A DNA stretch of 10,437 bases from Actinomycetota bacterium (GTDB taxonomy: Bacteria; Actinomycetota; Humimicrobiia; Humimicrobiales; Humimicrobiaceae): the NCBI GenBank assembly GCA_023488645.1, contig JAMDDL010000163.1, forward strand, positions 1-10,437. Direction: 5' to 3'. Positions within the stretch are counted from its first letter, which is position 1. Every line of letters starts with the position of its first letter. The translations under genes and the position numbers were made by a program. Below are positions 1 to 6,435 of this stretch, one piece after another. Under the pieces are notes generated by a model that saw only the letters and a program-made list of their open reading frames with translations, did not search any database and was not told the origin of the DNA.

Positions 1-473
1 TTAAGTTCTTCCTCAAAGTAAGCCCTGTTATAAAGTCCTGTCAGGCTGTCATGAAATCCAAGATATTTCATTTGATTTTGTGCTATTTTTTCTTCAGTAA
101 TATCCCAAATCGAAATTACTGTTCCATTAAAATTTCCCTTACTGCCAGTTAATGAAGTTATTGAAGCTCTTACGCTGGATTGTTTTTTATTTTCATAATT
201 GATTGAAAGTTCCGTTGTCATGCTGCCTGTTTCTATTATTTTTCTGATTGCCTTTTTCCACAGGGAAACATTGTTTTTCCCGACAATACCATACAGGGAT
301 TTCCCGCAGATATCTTCAAAATTACATGAATATTGATTTAAAAATCCTTTGTTTGCAAATATCAGTTTAAGATTAATGTCAGTAACTAAAATACCTTCTT
401 TTATGTTATCTATTATGCGGGGAAAAAGACTATCTGTACGGGAAAAATTGTTGTTATTTTTAACAGTTCCCAT
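1..473 (-). CDS. PAS-GGDEF signalling protein, N-terminal part (cut by window edge)
   Basis: This is the first 157 codons of a gene that continues beyond base 1. Residues about 17-130 look like a PAS sensor domain: the region opens with IIDNIKEGILVTDINLKLIFANKGF and closes with a typical PAC-like tail, VISIWDITEEKIAQNQ. Residues 141-150 read HDSLTGLYNR, the classic opening of a GGDEF (diguanylate cyclase) domain. The GG(D/E)EF active-site loop lies outside the window, so cyclase activity cannot be judged and a further domain may follow. No signal peptide or membrane segment is visible before the PAS domain, so the protein is probably cytosolic. The ATG at 473 is chosen because an in-frame TAA lies five codons upstream and no other start codon lies between. 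There is no clear Shine-Dalgarno site. Family assignment is secure; the ligand sensed is unknown. Confidence 0.88.
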   Translation of the reverse strand, partial: MGTVKNNNNFSRTDSLFPRIIDNIKEGILVTDINLKLIFANKGFLNQYSCNFEDICGKSLYGIVGKNNVSLWKKAIRKIIETGSMTTELSINYENKKQSSVRASITSLTGSKGNFNGTVISIWDITEEKIAQNQMKYLGFHDSLTGLYNRAYFEEEL

Positions 474-756
474 TTTGACATGCTTTTAATTTTATTGATT
501 AAATATCGGAATGAAAAAAATATTTTTTATCATTCTAATATTAAATATTAACGATAAATATTATATATCGAATCCGGATATAAATAAATAGATAACACTT
601 ATAGCTAACTTATAAAGATTATACTGTTTTAAGTTTAAACTATGATCCTAAGGGCAAGATGAAAAAATCACTCTTAATAGCAGGCAGTATCCTATTTATT
701 TTAAGAATATCAAGACTGGTAAAACAACATGAGATATTTTTTAAGGATGCGCAAAA
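474..756. other. AT-rich intergenic spacer with several short inverted repeats
   Basis: This is the spacer between the PAS-GGDEF gene and the zinc-ribbon gene, both on the minus strand. No convincing gene lies here; a short plus-strand reading frame starting at 659 runs antisense into the zinc-ribbon gene and has no family features. Three inverted repeats precede the PAS-GGDEF start: an imperfect AT-only hairpin at 509-535 with GAATGA/TCATTC ends, a perfect 7-bp repeat at 536-550 (TAATATT-A-AATATTA), and TATATC-GAATCCG-GATATA at 564-582. Any of them could be an operator or leader structure, but none matches a site I can name. No GC-rich stem with a T-run terminator was found after the zinc-ribbon gene. 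Confidence 0.5.
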
Positions 757-1422
757 TCACATAAGGCTGCCGCCGCATTCTCCGCAAAATCTTGCACCCG
801 CCTGGTTTTTAGCTCCGCATCTTGAACATTTAATCATTGAAAGCGGAGTTCCACAGTTATTGCAGAACTTACCCTGACCCGCAGGTTTACCGCAGTTTGG
901 ACATAGCGTTTGTTTACTCTCAATTTCACCGTGAAACACGGCTGTTTCCTGTGCTTTAGCTTCAATATCCTGTGCAAGCTTCCTGCCTTTAGCTGCAGCA
1001 ACTTCAACATTTTCTCTTGGGGTACAATCAACACACAAACCTTCCTGCTCGTTCCAGTCGTTATCACAAACCCAGTTTTTGCACTTGGGACATCTGTGAA
1101 AATATCCTTTTGCCTCATTTTGTGCAATCATAAAAGCTTCTTCATGTTCCTTATGCCATTCAGGAGTCATTCCTTCAAATCTCTGACTGATTACATCGGT
1201 TCCTCTTTCAATATCATAACCTATGCTGTCTTTTCCGAATAATGATGCTCCAACCGAAATAGCCTGACCCAAACCTGAAAAAAAGCTGCTTTTTCTGTGG
1301 CTTTTTGAAGGAATGAATTTTGTCTTGTAGCCCTCACGGCAGGAATCACAAAAAAAAGTAAACTGAAATCCTTCTTCCGTACTGTTGTCTTCATAATTGT
1401 CAGAAAAACCTTGCATTGGCAT
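757..1422 (-). CDS. 221-residue multi-zinc-ribbon protein, function unknown
   Basis: This soluble protein is rich in Cys pairs. C25/C28 (FFCDSCREGY) lie near the start. A second cluster is C111/C114, C119 and C130/C133 (HRCPKCKNWVCDNDW, then GLCVDC). The C-terminus is a double zinc ribbon: C174/C177 with C187/C190, and C199/C202 with C213/C216 (KFCNNCGTPL, RFCGECGGSL). Residues 45-62 form a small Gly/Ser/Phe-rich stretch, and 135-170 look helical and charged. No signal peptide is apparent. The start at 1422 is well supported by an AAGGAGGG site at 1430-1437, 7 nt upstream; a second ATG two codons in is less well spaced. C-terminal double zinc ribbons usually bind nucleic acid or protein partners, but nothing here fixes a role. 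The gene follows the smaller zinc-ribbon gene at a distance of 211 nt and probably has its own promoter. Confidence 0.82.
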   Translation of the reverse strand: MPMQGFSDNYEDNSTEEGFQFTFFCDSCREGYKTKFIPSKSHRKSSFFSGLGQAISVGASLFGKDSIGYDIERGTDVISQRFEGMTPEWHKEHEEAFMIAQNEAKGYFHRCPKCKNWVCDNDWNEQEGLCVDCTPRENVEVAAAKGRKLAQDIEAKAQETAVFHGEIESKQTLCPNCGKPAGQGKFCNNCGTPLSMIKCSRCGAKNQAGARFCGECGGSLM

Positions 1423-1429
1423 TACTGCA

Positions 1430-1437
1430 CCCTCCTT
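1430..1437 (-). promoter_or_regulatory. Strong ribosome binding site of the 221-residue zinc-ribbon gene
   Basis: AAGGAGGG on the minus strand lies 7 nt before the ATG at 1422. It is the longest Shine-Dalgarno match in the window and favours the first of two nearby ATG codons. Confidence 0.8.
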
Positions 1438-1523
1438 AAATTTATTTATTTTTATCCAAACTTATTTTTACTAAATTCAATAGCTTAAATCATTACAAAC
1501 ATTTTCTATATATTTAGAACCAC

Positions 1524-1551
1524 TTTATAAAATTTGTACATAAATTACCAA
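1524..1551 (-). promoter_or_regulatory. Possible promoter of the 221-residue zinc-ribbon gene
   Basis: On the minus strand, TTGGTA (1546-1551) and TATAAA (1524-1529) are 16 nt apart, about 100 nt before the ATG. In a spacer this AT-rich, a match of this quality can arise by chance, so this is only a candidate. Confidence 0.3.
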
Positions 1552-1633
1552 ATAAAATTTTTTATCAACAAACCAATCTTAAAAAATAAAAAAATAATCT
1601 AAATAATTATATTAAACAAAATCAGCAATACTA

Positions 1634-2017
1634 TTATTTTTGTACTTCCGGTTGTATGTTTTTGGAATCACTTTGCTTTTGCATTTGCTGTGTGTTTAAA
1701 GGTTTTCCGCATTTTATACATTTATTACTGATTGGAGGCTGTTCAAATCTGCATTTCGGATTTGGACAAACCACTGTAAGTGGCAAACCACATTTTTCAC
1801 AATAATCTCCAAAAAATGTTTCAGCTTTGCAATTTGTACAGTTTATTTTAAGGCTTAACCCGCAGCCTGGACAGTTGATCCAGCCTTTCTCAATCAGATC
1901 CTTGCAACTGGGACATCTTAAAAATATCGGATTTGCTTTACCACAAATCGGACACGTATTTGACTCAGGCGGAATAACCTTTCCGCAGTACCTGCATGGG
2001 AGTTTATATCCCGGCAT
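1634..2017 (-). CDS. 127-residue protein of four consecutive zinc ribbons
   Basis: The protein is almost entirely four four-cysteine zinc-binding units: C8/C11/C22/C25, C35/C38/C49/C52, C60/C63/C73/C76 and C84/C89/C100/C103. The last unit has a wider first knuckle, CPNPKC. A Gln/Lys/Ser-rich tail of about 20 residues follows. There is no signal peptide or membrane segment. The ATG at 2017 is chosen because AAAGGAGA at 2024-2031 precedes it by 6 nt; a start at 2050 would lie deeper in the upstream gene and lacks that site. With this start the gene overlaps the end of the 529-residue gene by 14 nt, which implies translational coupling and probably a joint function. Such modules often mediate nucleic-acid or protein binding. 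No specific family is recognised. Confidence 0.8.
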   Translation of the reverse strand: MPGYKLPCRYCGKVIPPESNTCPICGKANPIFLRCPSCKDLIEKGWINCPGCGLSLKINCTNCKAETFFGDYCEKCGLPLTVVCPNPKCRFEQPPISNKCIKCGKPLNTQQMQKQSDSKNIQPEVQK

Positions 2018-3593
2018 TTTTTGTCTCCTTTCTAAATCTGGTTTTTTCATCAGGAGCAGTTATGTTATATTTTAGCAATTCTTCAATTCTGTTTTTCCAT
2101 GACTGCATATTCAGATGAAACGCTCTTCCAATAAATCTTGCACGAAGATCTCTTAATTCAGGTATTTTTACTACGGCAAATTTATATTTAACATTTTTCG
2201 GATCATAAAGGTCATCATCTTCAATATATATCGGCTCCCTTCTGAAGTTTATACTTATCATTGCCTTATTTATTTTTTTAATCAATCTATCAATTTCTAA
2301 TTCAGAATTTGCCGGATTTTCAGAATTTAAATAATTTGCCCTGTTAAAGATTTTAAATAAATAAGTTGCCTTACCTGCGGATTCTTCTTGTGATCCGGAT
2401 TTTTCATCATCTGGTGATTCCTTACTTTGACTTTCGACAATATTTTGTTCTACAGTTTTGTATTTATTTTCAAATTCAGCAACTTCCCTGGATTTCCCCA
2501 TATCCTCAAGTATTTCTTTAGTGGCTTTCAAATTTGCAGCCATGTTTTTCTGCATGTCTTTTGCCATTTTTGACAAATCGTCTGCATCAATTAATGGTAT
2601 ATTTTTATCTTCTTTCTTTTTCTCAAGCTCAACCGGTACCGCTTCCATTGCCATGGCATTACCCGGTTTGTGTGGATCATTGCTGTAAATTGGCATTAAA
2701 AACCATATATAATCACTTGTTAAATCTCCCATCAACCCTTGTTTTAACCCTATTGCTATCTGATCCTGGTTTGAAATTGATTTTAAATAATTATATTCAG
2801 GACCGGCACCTGCTTTTTCTATTTTCTTTTCAAGTGATTTCCAGACACAAGAAGAATATTTTTCAATATCTTTTTTCATTGCAGCCTTGCCATCTCTTAA
2901 AAGTCTTGCAATATTTCTTACTGTTATTGTATCAAGAGACGGATCAAGTTCCATTACCAGACTTTGCGCAAACATATCAAGTATATTTATTGTATCGGAA
3001 AGCGCCTTTTTAAATGGGCCAAATTCATATCCCATTTTTGAAAGCTCAAGTTTACGGCCTTCTTCACTTGTAATTATCATTTTATAATCACTTTCGGAAA
3101 TATCAGCAATCTCGCAGTAAGCTATCCTGATCAACTTTCCATTTTCCGGAAGAATTGAAATTCCTGTTTCGTAAACTGTAATATTACAGTTTCCCTTATC
3201 GGAGACCGCACCGTCTGCTTCATAAACAACATATTCAGATTTAATGCCCTTCCTTACCACTTTTTCTTCCATCAGCATATATTTTGCAAGAAGTTCATTT
3301 CTTGCATCCCTAAAAATTCTGAAGAAATTTTCAAATTCATAACCAAGCTCTGATATTATTAACTTACCGTTCGGGCTTAAAGGGAGAATTAATTTATAAT
3401 CTGCCGGATTTATTTCAAGTATATCAGTTAGCTTGATTATGTAAGGTCCCTTAAACTGCTGTGAAATAATTATTTCCTGCGTATTGACTGTAATTATTGC
3501 CTCACCTTCTGCAATTTTATCAACATCGGAACTCATGTAATGAAACACCGCTTTAATGCTTATGAGTTTTTCTTTCTTTTTTTCTTCTTCCAT
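2004..3593 (-). CDS. 529-residue protein with duplicated N-terminal domain, function unknown
   Basis: I do not recognise the family. Residues about 12-110 and 115-215 are tandem copies of one domain. Segments 57-99 and 161-203 align without gaps at 16 of 43 identical positions by hand count, sharing DYK, GYEF and D..N. The beta-rich pattern ending in a helix recalls a PH/GRAM-like fold, which is an inference only. Residues 220-320 form a second region containing QIAIGLKQGLMGD and IWFLMPIYSND. A charged, probably coiled-coil stretch (about 335-400) leads to a conserved-looking C-terminal region (410-510) with ATYLFKIFNRANY and KFAVVKIPELRDLRARFIGR. No signal peptide or clear membrane helix is seen. 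The start at 3593 has only a weak AAAAAGAAC site, 18 nt after the cupin gene's stop. The end overlaps the four-zinc-ribbon gene by 14 nt, so the two products probably act together. Confidence 0.85.
   Translation of the reverse strand: MEEEKKKEKLISIKAVFHYMSSDVDKIAEGEAIITVNTQEIIISQQFKGPYIIKLTDILEINPADYKLILPLSPNGKLIISELGYEFENFFRIFRDARNELLAKYMLMEEKVVRKGIKSEYVVYEADGAVSDKGNCNITVYETGISILPENGKLIRIAYCEIADISESDYKMIITSEEGRKLELSKMGYEFGPFKKALSDTINILDMFAQSLVMELDPSLDTITVRNIARLLRDGKAAMKKDIEKYSSCVWKSLEKKIEKAGAGPEYNYLKSISNQDQIAIGLKQGLMGDLTSDYIWFLMPIYSNDPHKPGNAMAMEAVPVELEKKKEDKNIPLIDADDLSKMAKDMQKNMAANLKATKEILEDMGKSREVAEFENKYKTVEQNIVESQSKESPDDEKSGSQEESAGKATYLFKIFNRANYLNSENPANSELEIDRLIKKINKAMISINFRREPIYIEDDDLYDPKNVKYKFAVVKIPELRDLRARFIGRAFHLNMQSWKNRIEELLKYNITAPDEKTRFRKETKNAGI
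2024..2031 (-). promoter_or_regulatory. Ribosome binding site that fixes the start of the four-zinc-ribbon gene
   Basis: AAAGGAGA on the minus strand sits inside the last codons of the upstream gene and 6 nt before the ATG at 2017. It argues for the 127-residue product rather than a 138-residue one starting at 2050. Confidence 0.75.
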
Positions 3594-3611
3594 GTTCTTT
3601 TTGTTTAAATA

Positions 3612-4127
3612 TTAAATCAATTCATTAATCAGGTAAGCATGATATGGATATTTATGCAGTAATTCGTTTTTATATGTTTCCGCGCTGATATAATCTTCAA
3701 ACTCAAAACCTGGTGCAACTGTAGTACCAAGAAGAGCATAATTTCCACCTTCTGCAAGTTTTGCTCCCTGCCATGTATTTCTGGGAACCACATATTGAAT
3801 ATGTTCATCATTAAAGATATTGTTTCCAAGATTGATTATCCCTGATGAGCCGTCTTCAAACAAATTAAGCATAACTACAGCATCGCCCAGATAAAAATGA
3901 AAAACCTCATCTGAAGCAACTTTATGAAGTGCGGAATAATTATTATAAGTTATAAGATACAAGATTGATGCAGAAAGATTCCTTTCGGATTTATATCTTA
4001 AAGGAAGACTCTCTTTTCCAATGGTTTCATCTGATCTGTAGGTTTCAGTAAAAAATCCTCCTTCTTCTTTAAGAGGTGTAAGATTAAATTTCTTTATTAT
4101 TTTCCGGATTATTTCCAAATCTCTCAT
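3612..4127 (-). CDS. Cupin_5 (DUF985) family protein
   Basis: This 171-residue single-domain protein matches the cupin_5/DUF985 family along its length. It shows the PLKEEGGFFTETYRS opening, SALHKVASDEVFHFYLGD, VPRNTWQGAKL and the diagnostic VAPGFEFEDY near the end. Usual family length is about 140-180 residues, so it appears complete. The fold is a beta-barrel; His and Glu of the LHKV/DEVFHFY segment are the likely metal or ligand contacts. Biochemical roles in this family are poorly defined, and some members have been linked to sugar or nucleotide-sugar chemistry. The ATG at 4127 is preferred. An in-frame TTG three codons upstream at 4136 is possible, and neither has a good Shine-Dalgarno site. 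It lies 78 nt after gdhA and 18 nt before the 529-residue gene, on the same strand, so it probably belongs to their transcription unit. Confidence 0.87.
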   Translation of the reverse strand: MRDLEIIRKIIKKFNLTPLKEEGGFFTETYRSDETIGKESLPLRYKSERNLSASILYLITYNNYSALHKVASDEVFHFYLGDAVVMLNLFEDGSSGIINLGNNIFNDEHIQYVVPRNTWQGAKLAEGGNYALLGTTVAPGFEFEDYISAETYKNELLHKYPYHAYLINELI

Positions 4128-4205
4128 ATTTAACAATAGTATAGGAATCCATTTTAACCATTATATATTGATATTGCATAATTTTAAATGTATTATTCCT
4201 TTTTA

Positions 4206-5453
4206 TCACGGGTATATCCCCCTTATCTTCATAGCTTCAGCAACACGGGCAACTGCAAGTGCAAGTGCAGCACTTCTCATGCCAAGCTTTCTTTTGTTTG
4301 AAAACTCATATACTTCATAAAATGCCTTTTCCATAATATCCCTTAACTGAAGATTTACTTTTCTTTTGGACCAGAAGTAAGCATCATTTCCCTGTACCCA
4401 TTCAAAATATGAAACTGTTACTCCCCCGCTGTTGCAAAGTATGTCAGGTATAACAAATATATTGTTATCCTTTAGAATAGGATCGGCATCAGGAGTAGTT
4501 GGTGCATTTGCACCTTCAGCAATTATTTTTGCCTTAATGTGGGCTGCATTTTTTGCCGTTATCTGATTTTCAAGGGCAGCAGGAACAATTATGTCACATT
4601 TTGTTTCAAAAAATTTGCCCGGATCTGCTTTTTCAGCTTCAGGATATTCTGCAAGGGTGCTGTCTTTCATATAGTCTGATAATTTGTAGGGATCTATTCC
4701 GTTTCTGTTTAATATTGCTCCGCTTACATCGGAAAGTGCTATTATTTTAAACCCGAGATCATACATTATCTTTGCTGCATTTGATCCCACATTTCCAAAT
4801 CCCTGTACTGTAACGGTTAAGTTTGAGGCATCAATTTCAAGCACTTTAAGTGCTGAAAGAAGGGTATATACCGCTCCACGGCTTGTAGCTTCCTCTCTTC
4901 CCTGGCTTCCTCCAAGCGTTATGGGTTTTCCTGTTACCACACCGGGAACCATGTAACCTTTTGCTATTGAATATGTATCCATTATCCATGCCATAATTTG
5001 AGCATTTGTTCCAACATCAGGAGCAGGAATATCTTTTTCGGGACCTATAAAGGGCAGTAACTCATACGTATATCTTCTTGTTAAGTTTTCGAGTTCTCTT
5101 TTTGATATTTTTAAGGGATCTACTATTATTCCGCCCTTTGCTCCGCCGAAAGGTATGTTAACAAGAGAGCATTTCCAGGTCATTAACATTGCAAGAGCTT
5201 TTATTTCGTCAAGAGTTACGTCCTGATGATATCGGATGCCGCCCTTGGCAGGGCCTCTGTTTGTATTGTGCTGGACTCGGTATCCTTTGAATATGTCAAT
5301 GTCTCCGCTGTCCATCTTAACTGGAAGAGATACTTCAAGTATTCTTCGGGGTTCACGAAGGTACTTTATTACTCCCGGCTTTAAATCAAGTACAGACATT
5401 GTACTGTCAAGCCTCTCAAGCGTCATTTCCCAAACATTTTGTTTAGTGCTCAT
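4206..5453 (-). CDS. gdhA: Glutamate dehydrogenase (Glu/Leu/Phe/Val dehydrogenase family)
   Basis: The enzyme reversibly aminates 2-oxoglutarate to glutamate with NAD(P)H in the cytosol. At 415 residues it has the usual length of the small hexameric class. Substrate-domain residues are present: K70 in GPAKGGIRYH, K94 in MTWK, catalytic K106 in PFGGAKGGI, and catalytic D146 in PAPDVGTN. The coenzyme domain has the Rossmann motif GFGNVG at 218-223 with SDVSG following at 241-245, and the C-terminal NSGGVTVSYFEW (341-352) is intact. I cannot decide NAD versus NADP use by eye. The ATG at 5453 is supported by AAAGGAG at 5461-5467, 7 nt upstream. It lies 50 nt after glnB and is probably co-transcribed with it from the promoter at 5959-5986. 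This pairs a 2-oxoglutarate sensor with a 2-oxoglutarate-consuming enzyme. A leucine or phenylalanine dehydrogenase is less likely given the length and glutamate-type motifs. Confidence 0.95.
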   Translation of the reverse strand: MSTKQNVWEMTLERLDSTMSVLDLKPGVIKYLREPRRILEVSLPVKMDSGDIDIFKGYRVQHNTNRGPAKGGIRYHQDVTLDEIKALAMLMTWKCSLVNIPFGGAKGGIIVDPLKISKRELENLTRRYTYELLPFIGPEKDIPAPDVGTNAQIMAWIMDTYSIAKGYMVPGVVTGKPITLGGSQGREEATSRGAVYTLLSALKVLEIDASNLTVTVQGFGNVGSNAAKIMYDLGFKIIALSDVSGAILNRNGIDPYKLSDYMKDSTLAEYPEAEKADPGKFFETKCDIIVPAALENQITAKNAAHIKAKIIAEGANAPTTPDADPILKDNNIFVIPDILCNSGGVTVSYFEWVQGNDAYFWSKRKVNLQLRDIMEKAFYEVYEFSNKRKLGMRSAALALAVARVAEAMKIRGIYP

Positions 5454-5503
5454 TAACTATCTCCTTTGATATTTAATCGCCTTTGATTAAAAAATTTTAA
5501 GTC

Positions 5504-5845
5504 TTATATAATTGCGCTTTTCCCTGATTCTTCAGTTCTAATCCTTATTGCATCCTCAACAGGAAGAACAAATATCTTTCCGGAGCCGCATTCTCCGGTC
5601 CTTGTAAGCTTTACTATTGTTTTTATTACGGAATCCACTATTTCCTCATCTATCACTATTTCCATTTTAATTTTTGGGAGAAACTTCACCTCCCTGTTTG
5701 GCTTTCCTCCATTGGTATATCCCCTTTGCTTTCCAAATCCCCTTACATCAGATATGCTCATACCTTCTACTCCAACATCAAATAAAGCATTTTTAACTTC
5801 ATCAAGTTTAAACGGCTGGATAAAGCATTCTATTTTACGAAGCAT
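5504..5845 (-). CDS. glnB: P-II nitrogen regulatory protein with atypical T-loop
   Basis: P-II trimers sense 2-oxoglutarate and ATP/ADP and control targets by direct contact. This 113-residue protein has the family hallmarks: IQPFKLDEVKNAL at the start, GFGKQRG with Q40 (Q39 in E. coli), FLPKIK with K58, GSGKIFVLPV with K90, and IRIRT with R101 and R103. The T-loop is unusual. Between QRG and FLPK it reads YTNGGKPNREVK, one residue shorter than E. coli GlnB, and the position of the uridylylated Tyr-51 is Arg. Control by GlnD-type uridylylation is therefore unlikely. Position 88 is Ser where Asp is usual (GDGK). The ATG at 5845 follows GGGAGGTG at 5853-5860 with 7 nt spacing. GlnB, GlnK and other subtypes cannot be separated here. 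gdhA follows after 50 nt, and no ammonium transporter gene is adjacent. Confidence 0.93.
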   Translation of the reverse strand: MLRKIECFIQPFKLDEVKNALFDVGVEGMSISDVRGFGKQRGYTNGGKPNREVKFLPKIKMEIVIDEEIVDSVIKTIVKLTRTGECGSGKIFVLPVEDAIRIRTEESGKSAII

Positions 5846-5911
5846 TTAAGTGCACCTCCCATCTTTTCAAATTTCTTTGTTTTAGGACTTCTTATAAAAA
5901 ATACATCCATA

Positions 5912-5948
5912 AATAATAAGCTAAATAATTCATTAAATGCTTATTATT
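5912..5948 (-). promoter_or_regulatory. Inverted repeat in glnB leader
   Basis: Perfect 10-bp arms AATAATAAGC (5912-5921) and GCTTATTATT (5939-5948) are separated by 17 nt. The repeat falls just downstream of the predicted glnB start of transcription (near 5952), so it would fold as a weak hairpin in the leader RNA or serve as an operator for a dimeric regulator. The stem has only two G-C pairs, so a strong attenuator is unlikely. Confidence 0.4.
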
Positions 5949-5958
5949 GCATAATTTA

Positions 5959-5986
5959 GTTATACTATAAAAGTTTTTATTGTCAA
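5959..5986 (-). promoter_or_regulatory. Sigma70-type promoter for glnB-gdhA
   Basis: On the minus strand, a perfect -35 TTGACA (5981-5986) is followed after 16 nt by TATAAC (5959-5964). Transcription would begin near 5952, giving a leader of about 105 nt before the glnB ATG. This is the clearest promoter in the window. No sigma54 (GG-N10-GC) motif was seen for this gene. Confidence 0.6.
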
Positions 5987-6140
5987 TGACTTTAAAATAT
6001 TAACATATAAAAAAATATTTTAAACAAAATAAAAAAATTGAATCTCTAAAAAAATAAAACTTAAAAATGAATTTAAATGATTATAAATGAATTATATTGA
6101 GCTTTTAATATTTAGTCAAATTATTTAAATAATTCTTATA

Positions 6141-6356
6141 TTAAAAAAGTATAAAATCGCACTTATTACTGCTGCTGCAGCAATAATATATGTTTCTTTT
6201 ACCTTAAATTTAATTGCTGCAAATGAAAGTAAAGATTATTGTAAAAATTTAAAAAATTATATATATTTGAATCTTTATAGTCATCAAAATTATTTTTATT
6301 CATGTAAAAATAATCGGTATTTATTTTCTTTTTATAAATTAACAATTTCAGGTTAA
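6141..6356 (+). pseudogene. Possible relic of a small secreted or membrane protein gene
   Basis: There is an open frame of 71 codons followed by TAA but no ATG, GTG or TTG at its beginning; the nearest in-frame upstream stop is TAA at 6126-6128. The translation begins LKKYKIALITAAAAIIYVSF and continues through TLNLIAANES, which looks like a signal peptide or membrane anchor: two lysines, a hydrophobic run of about 20 residues, then a small-residue AA site. The rest is Asn/Tyr/Lys-rich with no known domain. An ATA codon immediately precedes it at 6138-6140, where a single change from ATG would remove a start. No Shine-Dalgarno site is visible. It could be a decayed gene, a gene with a non-standard start, or chance. 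Confidence 0.28.
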
Positions 6357-6435
6357 AAATATTAAGATTAAATATATATAAAAATTCTTAAATATTCAAA
6401 AAATTAAAATATAAATATGAAAGGGAAGCCCAAAA

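Larger units (their letters stand above)
1423..1633. other. AT-rich spacer between two zinc-ribbon genes
   Basis: This is a 211-nt spacer with very low G+C and no gene. It carries the ribosome binding site of the downstream gene, a possible sigma70-type promoter (1524-1551), and a short inverted repeat at 1504-1519 (TTCTA-N6-TAGAA). No terminator with a GC-rich stem is visible after the upstream gene, so partial read-through is possible. Confidence 0.5.
5846..6435. other. 590-nt divergent spacer between glnB and an aminotransferase gene
   Basis: This extremely AT-rich region separates glnB (minus) from the aminotransferase at 6436 (plus). It contains the glnB ribosome binding site (5853-5860), a hairpin in the glnB leader (5912-5948), the glnB promoter (5959-5986) and, toward the right, a start-less reading frame with a signal-peptide-like beginning (6141-6356). 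No promoter for the plus-strand gene stands out above the background of TATA-like sequence. No RNA gene was recognised. Confidence 0.55.

Noticed and set aside
834..1127. 97-codon minus-strand frame inside the zinc-ribbon gene
   Set aside because: It overlaps the well-supported 221-residue gene in another frame and lacks the ordered Cys pairs.
2018..2050. Upstream ATG (2050) for the four-zinc-ribbon gene
   Set aside because: It would add 11 residues deeper inside the preceding gene, while the ATG at 2017 has an AAAGGAGA site 6 nt upstream.
2534..3013. 159-codon open frame on the plus strand
   Set aside because: It lies wholly antisense to the 529-residue gene, has no Shine-Dalgarno site and a Leu/Gln/Pro-rich composition typical of a shadow frame.
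6170..6186. Palindrome TGCTGCAGCA as an operator
   Set aside because: It coincides with a run of alanine codons in the possible relic gene, and the symmetry stops after 10 bp.
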